Assembly (NCBI GenBank): GCA_008729055.1
Contig: SDUX01000007.1
Location: forward strand, 6,668,356 to 6,732,355
Length of the DNA: 64,000 nucleotides
Direction of reading: 5' to 3'
Source: Pyropia haitanensis
Lineage: Eukaryota; Rhodophyta; Bangiophyceae; Bangiales; Bangiaceae
The notes beneath the pieces are model-generated. The model did no database searches. It saw nothing but the letters and a program-made list of their open reading frames with translations, and was not told the origin of the DNA. Made by a program: the position numbers and the translations under genes. Position 1 is the stretch's first letter. Every line of letters starts with the position of its first letter. This document shows, in pieces, positions 42,953 to 54,924 of this stretch.

Positions 42953-44023
42953 GGCCGCATCTGGGCGACCTACGTGGCCCCAAGGCGCCGTGGCGGTTTA
43001 GGGCGGGGTGTGCCCACGGTCTCCGCCGGTCAGGCGCACAGCATGGTGGACAGCCCTCAGAATGCACGCGGATGGCGCCGCGCTATTGGTGGAACACGCT
43101 CTCCTCGGGTCCTTCGTTCATAAGGAGTTCCGCGATCACTTACATTCACGTTCTTCGTGAGTGAACGGCTGAACGCTGCCGTCAAGATACGGCCTCAGCA
43201 GAAGGCGTCCAGACGGCGCCGGTGCTGCTCTGGTGGCAGCCGTCAGTGGGAAAGTATCTGGCCGCGCGCGCAGCCTTGATCTAAATACGTGCTGGGGTGG
43301 CGCGAAGCACGCCGCGGGAAGCGCAGTCGGACCGGTATCTGAGGAGGGTATGGGGGGGTGGATGGTCATTTATGGGTCGTCAAATGTGGGTCGGAGGATC
43401 GACGTGGCCGAAACGTGTTCCCGACCCATGCCACCGACCCACATTTGACATGCCGAAGCCCTCTATTGGCTCAGACGACCACGTCGGGAACCGGTGCACT
43501 TGAACAGACGCCACTTGGCAGTCGTGCGGACAGTTCTTTCTTGGTGAACGCCTGAGGACCATTCAGTCGACAACCCATGCGCGCGATGGCAATGCTCTGC
43601 CAAATACCTATAGCACGCAATAGTGTCAATCGCACCTCGGAAGTTCGGGGGGATGAGTGGTCCGGCTGTTGTCGGTCGCAGGTGTCCGTGAAGCCGATGA
43701 TTGCTCGCTTGCGCGTGTCGATAACAATCGCAACGACACGGGGGAAACGCGCCACATGAGGCTACCGCATACACGCTAGGACCTGCCCTACCAAGTTGTA
43801 GTCTGCACGCTCCCCTCTTGCACCACAAAGGACTGTTGGATCGCAGATCCCCGCAGCTGTGATGTCGAACGCTCCCCTAGACCCCCGAGATACAGTCAGT
43901 CTCCCACACAATCCCCCCCCTTTTGGCAGCAACAGATTTGCTCGATTCAAACTGGGCGCGGCTTACATGGTCGAGGACCAACCATTCCTGGGTGGTGCTA
44001 TTTCACCTTTGATCTGGAACAAA
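42953..44023. other. Lower-GC intergenic island
   Basis: No gene recognised. Contains the perfect hairpin at 43379-43449. Open frames are short and unlike proteins. Confidence 0.4.
43379..43449. repeat. Perfect 16-bp inverted repeat, 39-nt loop
   Basis: GTCAAATGTGGGTCGG at 43379-43394 is exactly complementary to CCGACCCACATTTGAC at 43434-43449. GACCCAT in the loop repeats part of the right arm. It may be an end of a decayed element. Confidence 0.85.
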
Positions 44024-44728
44024 AGAGAGTTTTGGCAAGTAATCCGACGGTCGCTTTCGACTGTATCTCGACGGAATCTGGAAAGAGTCGAGATACCGTA
44101 TTTTTTCTACCGTCGCGGACTCGAACGAGTTTTGGCAAGTAACTTTCCTGTAACGCGACAGTCCTGTACACGAACGGAACAGAAGGCGAGGCGCGCCACC
44201 ACCAAGCCAGTGACGCAGTCGCCGATTCAGGGACCCCACCAGTAGACGGCCGGTCCCGCCTCGAGGACGCAGACGACGCATCCTCTGCAGGTGTGGTAGG
44301 GCTTGGGGATGACATATTCGGCACGACGTGGAGGCAGCACAAGGCCAACAAAGGGGGGAGGGTGGGTGCAAGGGGCTGGGAAAAAGGCGCGCAACACGAC
44401 AACCATCGGCCCGCTTGGCCAAGCCCACTGACACCTCGGACAGACCACCTGTCCCTCAGCGCCAGCCAAGCTGCGTCCAATGTACCAGAAATGGTTGTAC
44501 CGGCATATGGCGGCCCAAACCACCCGCCTTTGGGGCCTCGCACGCGCGACACGTGGCTGAAAGGTACAGCTTTTCTTCAACGCGATCCACCGGGGCCCGA
44601 CTGTACATCCCGAGAATACCGTCCGGGACGGTCGGAAAATCCTGCATCTCGACGGTAGCTCTGAAACGTGGCGCAATGTACAGTCGAGATACCGTCGAAA
44701 CAACAGTCGAGTTACTTGCCAAAACTCT
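44024..44728. mobile_element. TIR element F, AGAGAGTTTTGGCAAGTAA ends
   Basis: The 19 bp AGAGAGTTTTGGCAAGTAA at 44024-44042 are a perfect inverted match of 44710-44728, and similarity continues inward with mismatches through GTATCTCGAC-type sequence. A third copy of GAGTTTTGGCAAGTAAC lies inside at about 44129-44145. TCGAGATACCGT recurs near both ends. The element is 705 bp with no recognised coding sequence. It is flanked by AAA on both sides, too short to call a target duplication with confidence. Confidence 0.75.
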
Positions 44729-45860
44729 CTAAACTCCCCCCGCCTGGCATGATTGCACGATGATCCACGGTCGACGAGCTGTACGTGTGTCCGGTTAGAT
44801 CCCCCCGGATAGTCTCTGATACGGACTATAGTGGAGAGACTGACTGTACTCCGCATCGTTGACGCCCAGTCTCTCGCTGGAAAGGGGAGACGGTGGCTCC
44901 GGATCCAAGCCAACCACCCCCAGCTGTCTGCGACGACCCAGTGCGACTGCCATATGTATTGCTCTCCGTTCATTCTATGGGCCGCAGCGTGCATTGTGCT
45001 GTTCGTCGGGGAGGTGGGCGGGTAGCGGGACGGACTCGTTGCGGCGCCCGGACTCGCGGATGGCGGGCATGTCCCTGCTGTGTCTCCCTCCCCCAGCGCA
45101 CCGGATGCCTTCGCCTCTCGTGTCACAAGCGCCCTCGGAGGGCGGGTTCCACACGTCCGCGGCCGACCACCAACGGCTGGCGGCCGGGGAGCGGCGCTCC
45201 CCAACACCGTCAAGACGCGGTCACCGAGCGCGCGCACCCTCATACCATTTGGGTCGGAGGCCGTCACGCCAACCGTGCTGCATCGTGGCGTGGCGGTGGG
45301 AGGAGGAGGTGGCGCAGGGGAGGGGGGGCAGAGGCACGTGCGGTGGCCGCGGGTGAGTGTGGGCTGTTGTGGTACAGTCAAGTGTTGTGAGGTGCGGCTG
45401 CAACTTGGCGGGCAGGAGCGTACTCCCGCGCCCGTCTGCACAGGCCCAGATCACGCGGGAGGTGCGGGGGGGTGGGCACCAGTCGGGCCGCTGAGCTCGC
45501 CAGACACAGCGCGTCCGTCGTCCGAAAGGTGTGCACGCAGAAGAACACAAACTTTTATCCTGCGTGTCATCTGCGAGAACTCCATCAGATTAGTGCTTCT
45601 GTACTCAAGGCCGGTCCCGCGAGCGTCGGGGACACTCGTGTGCTACTGCGTATCATGAGCCCGAGCGTCGCGGGTCCAGACTTACTAGCACGAGAGTCGG
45701 AACTTTATTGTAGCATCGCAATCCTCATCAGTCGTGGTCGATTTGGCCCTTTTTTGGCGCGACGGCTGGTCGGGAGCTCGCAGGCGCCACGTGGCCAGCC
45801 ACGTTGGGGCTGCCCGTCCCCCCACCCGGGCGCGTGACCGGTACTGTTTTTGTTGCGGCT
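44729..45860. other. Intergenic between two elements
   Basis: GC-rich from about 45000 to 45500 with overlapping frames on both strands and no recognisable domain. No gene accepted. Confidence 0.35.
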
Positions 45861-47094
45861 GCGCAGTGCTCCTTATTGTGGGATCCACTTCAAGCGCTCT
45901 TCAAGCCGGATGGGCTTGAACAAACCTTGATTTTCCTTGATGTGGTCGCACGCGCGACGGCATCCGAGGCCCCAACCGAGTGGATTAGAGGCTGATCCTC
46001 ACACTTAAAAAGGTTGATAATTCGGTAAAGTATGTTGACGGGAGATGATGGGTTCCATACTAAGGAGCATCCAATTGGCTGTCATGTTTCGGTAAGTTTC
46101 CATCACAGTCCTCGCGGAGACCACGAAGGCCGTCCCCGAGCGGCCGACAATCCCTCTCCTTGCCCGAGCTGATGACGCCTGACGGAGCGCATCGGAATGC
46201 ACAACCAGGCCCGTCTGCGATCCTCACCCGCACCGCATGCTTCGGTGACACCACCAGCCACACGAACGTCACAGTACGTTTCAACCCAACGCACATTGTC
46301 CATGATAGCTCGCCGCCCTGTCCCCCTCACCCCCCCTGATGTCCTCCCTCTGGTTCCGCCAGCACAACGAGAAAGAAACTTTTCTCTCAACACGAATATT
46401 GTGTGCCAGACCAGACGGCGGCGGCGGCGGCGGCCGTGGCCGCGGCAGCGACCGGTCGGCAATGGCGCCCACGGCAGGTTTGGGCCTCTATCGTCTAGTA
46501 CTGCCCCGAGTCTCAGCGAAAGTGCTTCGGGTGCCTGTCTGTGTCGTCGGAGAGGAGCAAGCCGACGGTTGGTTGGGTACTGTACCGCGTAATTGAATAA
46601 AAACTCTCAGGAAGATCTGCAGGCCGCCGAGATACGGCGTGCACTTCACGTGATCAACTCCGGCGAGCTCCATAAGAGCCGGGATACAATCCAAGAAACC
46701 TGGGTCTTTTTAGGTGAAACGGGGGCTACAAGCCCCCGTCGATGCTGTCCTTCTATTAGGAGAGCGTGATCACGCTTAATGCGGCTCGAGAACTGTGCGC
46801 ATTAGCACTTGAAGAACGCTTGATATATCTTAAACAAAGGATCAAGATACGCGTGGTGGTCATCGTTCAGTACATCACTGTGTAGCCCGCACTGAGACGC
46901 ATCTTGTGGTGTGTCGCACACCCTCCACCGCGCAAGTTATATCGTACTGACTTCAAACTTTATCACGTTTTCTTCAAGAAATCGGCCTCTAAGGGGTCTC
47001 TAAGCCGCTTCATGATCGCCCTGGATCGTGAATTCTGCAAGGTTCTGCGCTTGAAAGGCGTTTGAGGTGGATCCCGCAACAAGCAGCACTGCGC
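45861..47094. mobile_element. TIR element C with GCGCAGTG ends and subterminal CTTGA motifs
   Basis: The 46 bp at 45861-45906, beginning GCGCAGTGCTCCTT and including GGGATCCAC, match the reverse complement of 47049-47094 at 39 positions. Subterminal CTTGA/TCAAG pentamers are dense, and the block TTCTGCAAGGTTCTGCGCTTGA near the right end is shared with element B. The interior carries a tight hairpin, ACGGGGGCT-ACA-AGCCCCCGT, at 46719-46739. Length 1234 bp; no transposase recognised. Confidence 0.8.
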
Positions 47095-50000
47095 TGGCCG
47101 TCGTTGGACTCGACGACGCTGGCCCTGGGTGCTCGCATCTACTCTGAGAGTGGGGGCCTAGCTAGGCTTTATTGTAGGACGGGGCGGGCGTGGATCCGCG
47201 CCGGTTGCAGCGAGGCTTGCTGGCTGCGTCCGCCCGAGAGTTGCCGCGCGAAGTCGGGCTGGGCATCGTCGTTCGTGGCGGGCGTCCCGGGCGGCCTCGG
47301 CGCACGCCACTCAGCCGACGACCTACGCTGTCCGTCGCCGCCGTCGCCAACGCCAACCGCGGTAGCTGGCCTGCCGCGTCCGCCCACCCACCGCCGCGCG
47401 CAGTTGAACTTGGGGCTGTTGCCCGTGGTGGCCGTCACTGGTGACCGTGGCTCCGGCCGCACTGGGGGGTGCACAGGGGAGAGAACACACAGAAACAAAA
47501 TAAAAACAATCAAACGTCACAGCCAAGCAAGACACAAAAAAATGAGGAGCACACACTGAGGAGAAACTCATTTCACAGGTCATGCCAGCTGCAGTCCACG
47601 CTGCAGTCTACGCGTCCTCTGCATCCATGCCGGCCTGGGGCCGCTGGCACCCCCGATCAGCAACCACCAACGCGGCCGACCTGGCCACCGATCCCTCCGC
47701 TGGCAACAACATGTCCGCAAACCGCCTGCCGGCGGACCCCACCAGCAACCACCACGTCAGCAGACGTGGCCGCCCGCGCCCCCCGCCTGCAACTACCAAC
47801 TCGGCCAACGAGGCCGCCGGTGCCCCCCGCCAGCAACCACGAGCCTGGTCATCCGGGCCGCCCGCGCCCCCGGCTAGCAGGAGCGCGTCGACCAACTTGC
47901 CGCCGACGCCCCCCGCCGCCGGCGACCCGCAGGGGACTCCGAGCTGGAAGACACCGCGACCCACCATACGTCTGTGGCACGGGCGAGGTCGCGGCGGCTA
48001 GATCGAACGACACACCACGAGCTCGCTGCTCGCCTCAAGTAACGAACTTATGGCTCAGTTTGAATGGGCCAAATGAGCGAAGTCGCCCCACTCGTGCACG
48101 TAAGCACTAGAAAACCGCACACGAGATCCACGCGAGTCGAGCGGACGAGGCACAGTTCTGGCTTTTCCACGAGACAGAAACGCGTGAGACCGCGCAAAAG
48201 TAGCCTTCGTTTACACCGACGCGTTATCCTGGCCTTTGTCCATTGACGGACGGGTGCAAAAGAAATTTCCTTCCGCAAGGTTTCCCCGGATGCCTCGTAT
48301 CAGCCAACGATTTGGCACGCAGTCGATCTTTCGGACGGTCATCCTCCCCACACCGCGTCCGCACTGGCGCGCTGCCGCGAGGGGCAGTCCGGACGGGGGT
48401 GGAGTCAGCGAGGCCTCGGAGGGAGGCGGGGCGTGGCCGCTCAAGTATGACTGTGGAGACGCGCGCACGCGCCTGCGGAGGACATCGTTCAGACAGGAAA
48501 AAGAATTCGAAGAGGAACATGTACAGTAGGTGACCAATAAGATGCCTCGAATGACGAGTCACTGACCAATAACTGCTCCGTACGAGGCCCATTGTCGCGC
48601 AAACAGTGCGACTTGGATGAGCTGAGAAACCTCGATAGAATCTCGAGAGGAAACAGGCACCAGTGCCAACAAGTGCAGCCGGTCTCAAGAGATCGAGGAA
48701 GAATGAGGAAGACTGCACAAGAAGACAACAGCAATCTGACCAATTAGAGGTCCATTTGCGACCCACCGTCGATGCTGCCAATCACAAACTCTTCCGGATC
48801 TGTGCACCGCAGCCCGCCGCTATTGGTTGTTTCTCAACTGCCAGCACGCGGTTTGCCCACGCTGTTTCCCTGGCGCTGTTGTTGTTGTCGCCAGGAGACA
48901 ATTTGGGGGAACTGCAATAGAGAATAAGGTTCCAACGCACCGCGGCCTCGTCCCCCCCCCCTACCCCTTCCCACTCCCCGCTGTCTGCCCTCCACACGCG
49001 CGTGCACCACCTCCAGTCCAGGACAGCAGTAATGGCAGCGACTCCCCCCCCCCCCCCCCTGCCCCCCCCCTCGTGGGTTTGGTGCCGCCTTCAAGCCCGT
49101 CGCGGCACTCCCGGCGGGGGGTGGGCAGCCAGCCGGTGCTGCCGAGCGGGACAGGAGTAGATAGAGAGAGAGAGCGCGCAAGCGAGCGAGAGACGGCCCC
49201 CCCCTCGCCCCCCCCCCTCCAGGAAGGTGCCCTTGGACAGTCGCCCATCTGCTGGCCACAGCCTGGACAACCCGGCGCACGTGCCCCCCCCGCCCCGCAC
49301 GGGGGCGAGCTGCACAAAGCACCCCGTTTGTGTCTGCCACCATAGCATCCGCCGCGAGGTCGGCGTTAGGGTTCCCCAGGTGGGGTGGGCGGGGCTTGCA
49401 GGCCGACGACGGGTCGCGCCGCGTCACGTTGAGGCGACGGCGGCTTTGGGGGGGGCGGGGGGGCCGGCGGGGGGGGCGCCCACGCCCCACACCCCACCCT
49501 CCCCCGGCCCCCACTGCCGCGTCTCCCTTCGCGGCCCTTTGATCGGCACACCGCGGCGCACGCGCAGCCGCACGCGGACGATTCCTCTGGCCACACACCG
49601 CCCGGCCGGCCGCAGCTATTGGACGTTGAGGGCCACCGCGTGACGCTGCCGCCCCGCCGCCGCGGCGCGCGGCCCGGTCTGACGAGCCCGTGCGCACCAA
49701 CGCGGCCGCGCGGTGGCCCGCCCCCCCCCCCCCGCCCCGCGTCCGGCCGCCCGCCAGTCCGGCCGCCACCGGACTGGGAGGAAGGGGGTGGCCGTGCTCT
49801 GGCCGCCCGCCGCGTGGGGGGGGGAGAGGGACGGGCGTCGTCGGGTTCGCGCCGCCGCCGCCACCGCCCGCGTGGGTTGGGGGGAGGAGGGGGGGGGGAC
49901 CTCACCGACGTCTACCACACCCCCCGTGGCGCAGGAAGAAGCGCCACCCGCCCGTCCCGCCGCCCGCCGCGGCCGTTTAGGCGGCGCACGTGCGGGCACC

Positions 50001-50455
50001 GCGGCGACGACGGTCGTGGCGGGGCGCGCCGCGGCCACCAGCTGGCAGCTCCGTCCTCTCCTCTTCTATCCGACGCCCAGCGCCTGACACAGACGGGGGC
50101 GGTAGCGGCGGCCGGTCGGCCCGCTGCCGCGACATCTGCCGCACCCGCGTCCGCGCGCGGACGCGGCAGCCGACCTGCCCACTCCACCGTCGTGCTCCCC
50201 CCCCCCACTCTCTTCTCCACTCACACTTCCCGGCCCCCGCCTTGCACGCGGACCTGTCCCCCCTCCGAATCCGACAACACCGAGGGGGGGGGGCGGGTGT
50301 CATTGCCGGTGCTGACGCCGCTGGACTCTGGCTTCGTGGCTGCCTGTCACCCCTGCCGCACAGCCCCCCTCCCCCCCCCCCCCCCCCTTCCCCAACTTTC
50401 CTTCCCCCCCACGCACCTCGTCGGCGGTGGTGTCTTCTCTCGCAGCGTCGGTGGC
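47095..50455. other. Long gene-poor region upstream of the Myb-like gene
   Basis: About 47580-48000 holds imperfect repeats of roughly 60 bp built on AGCAACCACCA and GGCCGACC-type words; a 139-codon plus-strand frame through it looks repeat-derived. About 48200-48900 is lower GC. From 48940 onward the region is GC-rich with C runs and may be 5' flank, leader or upstream exons of the Myb-like gene: the frame is open from 49619, and a possible acceptor, TTCTCTCGCAG, lies at about 50435-50445. No separate gene recognised. Confidence 0.4.
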
Positions 50456-53250
50456 ATGCCTTCCCCCCCCCCCCTGTCCATGAACCCCCCGACCCGCGGC
50501 GGCCGCCGCGCTTTACCCGCCCTCAACGGCGGCGGCGTCGGGGGCAGAGGTATCGTCGGTGTTACTCGGGGCGGAAGCGGCGGTAACGGCGGCAGCGGCG
50601 GTGGGCCCGGTGGCGGCGGCGGCAGCGGCGGCGGTAGCGGCGGCGGCGGCGGCGGCGGCGGCGTGCCCGCCGCCCTCATCACAGCCGTTGGGTCGTTCCA
50701 GACTTCCTTGAGCGGCCTCGGCTGGGCGCTGGCCAAGGTGGAGGTGGTCGCCACCGACGGCAGCGGCCGCCGGCTGGGCCTCCCGTCCCTCTCCCCGCTG
50801 TCCATGCTGTCTGTAGGGCGGCCGCCAGGGGTGGGGCCGGAAGGGGGGGCGGGAAGTTCGGCCGCCGGCGCCGGCCTCGCCTCCCCGTGGGCGCCCTACC
50901 CCCCGTTCTCGCCCCTCACCCCGCTCTCCCCGCCGACCACACTGCCGCCGGTGGGTGCTGCAACCGTGCCGCCGCCGGCAGGAGGGGGCGGGGGGCGCCC
51001 ACCGCCGCCACTGCAACCGCAGCAGCCGCTACCGCCGCCGCAGCAGCAGCCGACGCTGCCACCGCCGCAGCAGCAGCCGACGCTGCCACCGCCGCAGCAG
51101 CAGCCGACGCTGCCGCCGCCGCTGCCACCGCCACCGCCGCTGCCACCCCCACCCCCACCCCCGGCGTCCATGCAAGAACCACCCCATCAACCGCCGCCGT
51201 CCCCACCGCAGCCGCCATCGCCGCCGCCGCCGCCGTCATCGCCCCCACGGCCGTCGCTGTCGCCGAGACCACCCGGCTTTGTCACGGCCGCGGCACCCCC
51301 CTCTCCCCTCCCCCCCACGGGTGGCGCGGCCGCCGCCGTCGCCGTCGCCGCCATCGCGACACGCCCACCCCCGCCCCCAGCATCCCCCTCCGCGCCGCCG
51401 TCACGGCCTGTCCGCGGCGGCTTGCCACTTGGGCTCCCCCCCCCAACGCCCGCCGCGCTGTCCTCTCTGGTGGCGGGGGGACCCACGGGTGGCCCACGGG
51501 TGGTGCTGCTCAATCGGGCAGCGGGTGGGGTGCCGGCGGGGGGGAAGGGACAAGTGGGTGTCAGCGGCGGCAGTGGCGGCGGCGTCGGCGGCGACGGCAG
51601 CGGCGGCGCCACAACTGCCACCCAAAGTGCCATCGCTACGACCACTGCCCTCCCCCCGCCACCCCCCGCTACTTCTGATCCCAGCGCCACCCCCACAGCC
51701 TCCACCACCCCCGCCGCCACCGCAGACCCGTGCTTAGTCCCGTCTGACGCGCTCGCGTCCGCCGCTGCACGGCCAACCCGCGGAGGGGAAGCCTCAGACG
51801 GCGCCGTGTGGAGTGGCGGTGGTGCTGATCGAGGCGACCGCGGTGGAGGAGACGGCGGCAGTGGCGGCGGCGTCGGCGGCGTCGGCGGCGGCGGTGACGA
51901 CGGCGCTGGTGGCGGCAGCGGCAGCGGCAGGAGCGGCGGCTACATCTTGGCGCCCCCCCCTCGGGTTACGCCCCCGCCGCAACCGCTCGCGCCGTCGCTC
52001 GCGCCGCCACCGCCGCCGCCGCCGCCGGTGCAGGCGAGGCCGTCCCACACGCCGCGCTCCCCGCCGGCGACGGCCCATCCGGTGCGGCTGCCGCCAGTTC
52101 GGGACCTACTCGCTTCGTTGACACCCACTAGCACGTACGCCGGGGGTGGCAGTAGTGGTGGTCGCGGTGGCGGCTGCAGCGGCGGTGATGGCGCCGGTGG
52201 CATTGGTGGGGGCGCCCGCGGCGGAGGCGGCAGAAACGGCGACGGGGGCAGCGGGGAGGGGGTGGCAGCGGGGGTACGCGACGGTGGGGGGGCAAATGCG
52301 TCGCCCGACTTGCAAGCGGGTGGCGGCGGCGGCGGCGGCGCTGGCGGCGGCACTGGCGGCGGCGCTGGCGGCGGCGGCGGCGGTGGTGGTGGTGGTGGCG
52401 TCAGCCACGACATGCCCCCGCCCCTCCAGGCAATCGCCGCCGCGGCCGCGGCGGGGGAGCCCCGCTCCACTGGGTCGACCGCGTGGCCAGTGTACCCGTC
52501 CCTCTCGTCATCACTGCCGCGCACCCTCTATGCGCCCCTCCCGCCGGTGCCGCCGCCGCCCATGCTGCCCATGCCACCGCCACCGGCAGCGTCTGCGGCA
52601 TCGGCACTGCGGTCTCCTGTGGACGGCTGCGGGGGCGGTGCGGGGCTCTCCCACTCGCGTAAGCGCGCGCGGGTGACGGAGGGGGTAGGGGAGTACGTGT
52701 CCCCCCCCGGAGCGGTTGGCGCAGCCGCGACGTCCCCGCCGCTGCTGTTGGCGCCCCACCCACAGGCTTTTGGGCTTACCTATGGCGGTGGTGGTGGCGG
52801 CGGCGGCGGCGGCGGCGGTGGTGGTAGCGGTATCGGTGGCATTGGCAGTAGCGGTGGTGCGGGCAACAGCGGTGGTGCCGGCGCCGCCACTGTCAGTGCT
52901 GCTGTAGGCTACCCGGTGTTCCCCCAAAGGCTATCCATGCCGGGCGTCGCAGACGTGGCGTCGGCGTCGGCCGCGACGGCGGCGGGCGGGAGGGGATCCT
53001 CGCCGCCGCGCCGCGCTCGCGACAGCGGCTCTGCCAGTGATTGGGCGGAGGAGGGGATGGAGGAGGGCGCGTCCGATGACGGCCTGAGCGACGAGGAGGG
53101 CGGGCCGGCCTATGCAGACGCGGATTACTTGAACTACAGGGGTGGAGGCGCCTACACCAGCGGTGGGGGTGGCGGCGGCGCTGGCGGCGGGGGTGGGAGT
53201 GGCGCCGGCGACGGGGGTGGCGGCCGTACTGGCGACGGCCGTGGGGGCAG

Positions 53251-53282
<32 letters not shown>

Positions 53283-54016
53283 ACGATGGTCGCCCCGCCG
53301 GCGATGGCACCGCCGCCCCCCCCGCCCGTCGCCGGCAGATGCGGCGCCCCTACTCAGCCGAGGAGCGCCAACTGGTGCGGTCTCTGATTGTGGAGCTCGG
53401 CTGGGGCCGCTTTGACACGCTCCGCTCGCGGCTACCGACGGAGCGGAGCCTGCTGTCAGTGCGGGGCCTGGCCAACGCGCTCCGCGACGCGCACAGCGAC
53501 GTGGCCGCCGCTTACGCAAGGCGGCGGGAGACCGCCACGCCCGCCCAGCGGCTACCATGGACCGACGCGGACGACCGGGAGCTGGAGGAGGCGGTCGTCG
53601 CGGTGGGCTGGGGGCACCTCCCCGCAGTGGTGGGGCGTCTGCGGAAGAAGCGGAGCAAGAACGCGGTCGTCACGCGGCTAAGTGTCATGAAGAAGCGGAG
53701 CGCGCGGCTGCGCGCCGCGCACTCGGCGTTCTTGGTCTCCTCCCGGGGGGGGGGGGGGCAGGGGGGCGGGAGGGGACGCGGGCGCATCGGGGGGCGGCGG
53801 TGGGGTCGGTGGGGCAGCAAACGAGGGGAGGGGGGAGGGAGGGGAGGGAGGATCCGTCCATGGCGGCGTCCGCCACGATCATGGCGGCGTCGGCAGCGTA
53901 GACGGGGGCGTCCGCTACGACCCTTACGGGGACGGCAGCCGGCCAGGCTGTGGGCGTGGCGAGCTAGGGGGGGCGGGGGGGGGAGAGCAATGAGTCTCCG
54001 GCCGATAAGGCGGTGA
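50456..54016 (+). CDS. Protein with two Myb/SANT-like repeats and long low-complexity arms
   Basis: Likely a nuclear DNA- or chromatin-binding protein. From MPSPPPLSMNPPTRGG the frame stays open for 1186 codons. Most is Gly-, Pro- or Ala-rich. Islands of ordered sequence include PAALITAVGSFQTSLSGLGW (about nt 50670-50725), PPVRDLLASLTPTS, a nuclear signal (SHSRKRARVTEG, about nt 52650), and an acidic patch (EEGMEEGASDDGLSDEEGG). Near the end two SANT/Myb-like repeats follow: RRPYSAEERQLVRSLIVELGW and its continuation (about nt 53340-53500), then LPWTDADDRELEEAVVAVGW and its continuation (about nt 53560-53700). Both keep the spaced aromatic residues. After a 12-G run near 53745 the frame becomes Gly/Arg-rich; another frame there gives a more protein-like end (VRYDPYGDGSRPGCGRGELG, stop at 53993). 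Which end is real is open, and upstream exons are possible. Confidence 0.65.
51038..51118. repeat. 27-bp tandem repeat, three copies, coding PQQQPTLPP
   Basis: Units start at 51038, 51065 and 51092 with almost no difference between them. They encode PQQQPTLPP three times in the Pro-rich arm of the Myb-like protein. The period keeps the frame. Confidence 0.85.
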
Positions 54017-54924
54017 CGAGAGGCGCTCCCGCTCCCCCGCCGACGGCGACGCAAGGCTCGTCCGCCGCTCGCCCCCCTCCTCGACCCCCATCCGTCGTCC
54101 TCTGCGCCGCCGACGTCACCTTCTCGGGGGGGAGTTCGCCGGCGCGTCGTCCATCTCCATTGGCCGTGTGTTTAGGCAAGTGATGCCCGAGATTCGGTGC
54201 GATGGAAAACGTGGCACCCGTGGCGCGGAGGCTGCGTCTTTGATGGACATCAGGGACGCTCCAGCCGCTACTGTCTGCAGCGCCGCCCTCGGGAGGGGGA
54301 CAGCCTGGCCTGTACTTCCGCCATGGCTTCCCCGCTCCGGCCCCCGCTTCCCTCTTCTCAACACACGCCCCAATCTCGGCTTTCCTCGGCGCCCCCCGCG
54401 TGCAAAACCAGGTCATCTATGTTAGTTGTGGTCGCACAGCACCGCTGTTGGTTCCCCCGACCCATGCGCCTCGCGTCCTTCCCACAACCGAGAAAGCGGG
54501 AGCAAAGCGGGGGTCCCAGGGGGAGCACTCAATAATAAATGGCAGGTAACCGCTGCGGCGGAGGGCCCGCCGTCGGAACCAGGTGAGCAGGTGATGATGC
54601 CAAAAGGCGGGCCACTCAAAAAAGCGTGCATGACCAAGAGAACAGATGAACAGGCCCACAAAGTCTCTTCCGGAACCGGTCTTTATGCCATCAACATCTG
54701 TCCTCACCGGATACAGAGGCTTTCGTCACACGGTTGGTCAGGTCAGCCCACCAGACACTCCTCTCACTCGTGCGACTCTTGTGCATCTTCTTGCATGACT
54801 AATTGACGGAAAGCGCCCTCTCTCACTGGGATCTAGAAGGCGTGTGCTGTCGGTCCATGGAGCTTCAGCAAAGCCCTCTGCCATTCGCGATCCGCTCAGG
54901 GAGGTACGATTGGAGACAGCGGCT
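54017..54924. other. Intergenic, no gene recognised
   Basis: Lower GC than the gene to the left. Open frames are short, lack domains and overlap on both strands. Confidence 0.35.

Noticed and set aside
43998..45441. Minus-strand frames of 184 and 404 codons
   Set aside because: They run through both ends of element F and its flanks with no domain and no transposase motif.
47582..48001. 139-codon plus-strand frame as a gene
   Set aside because: It coincides with imperfect tandem repeats of about 60 bp, is Pro/Ala/Thr low-complexity, and has an equally open antisense frame.
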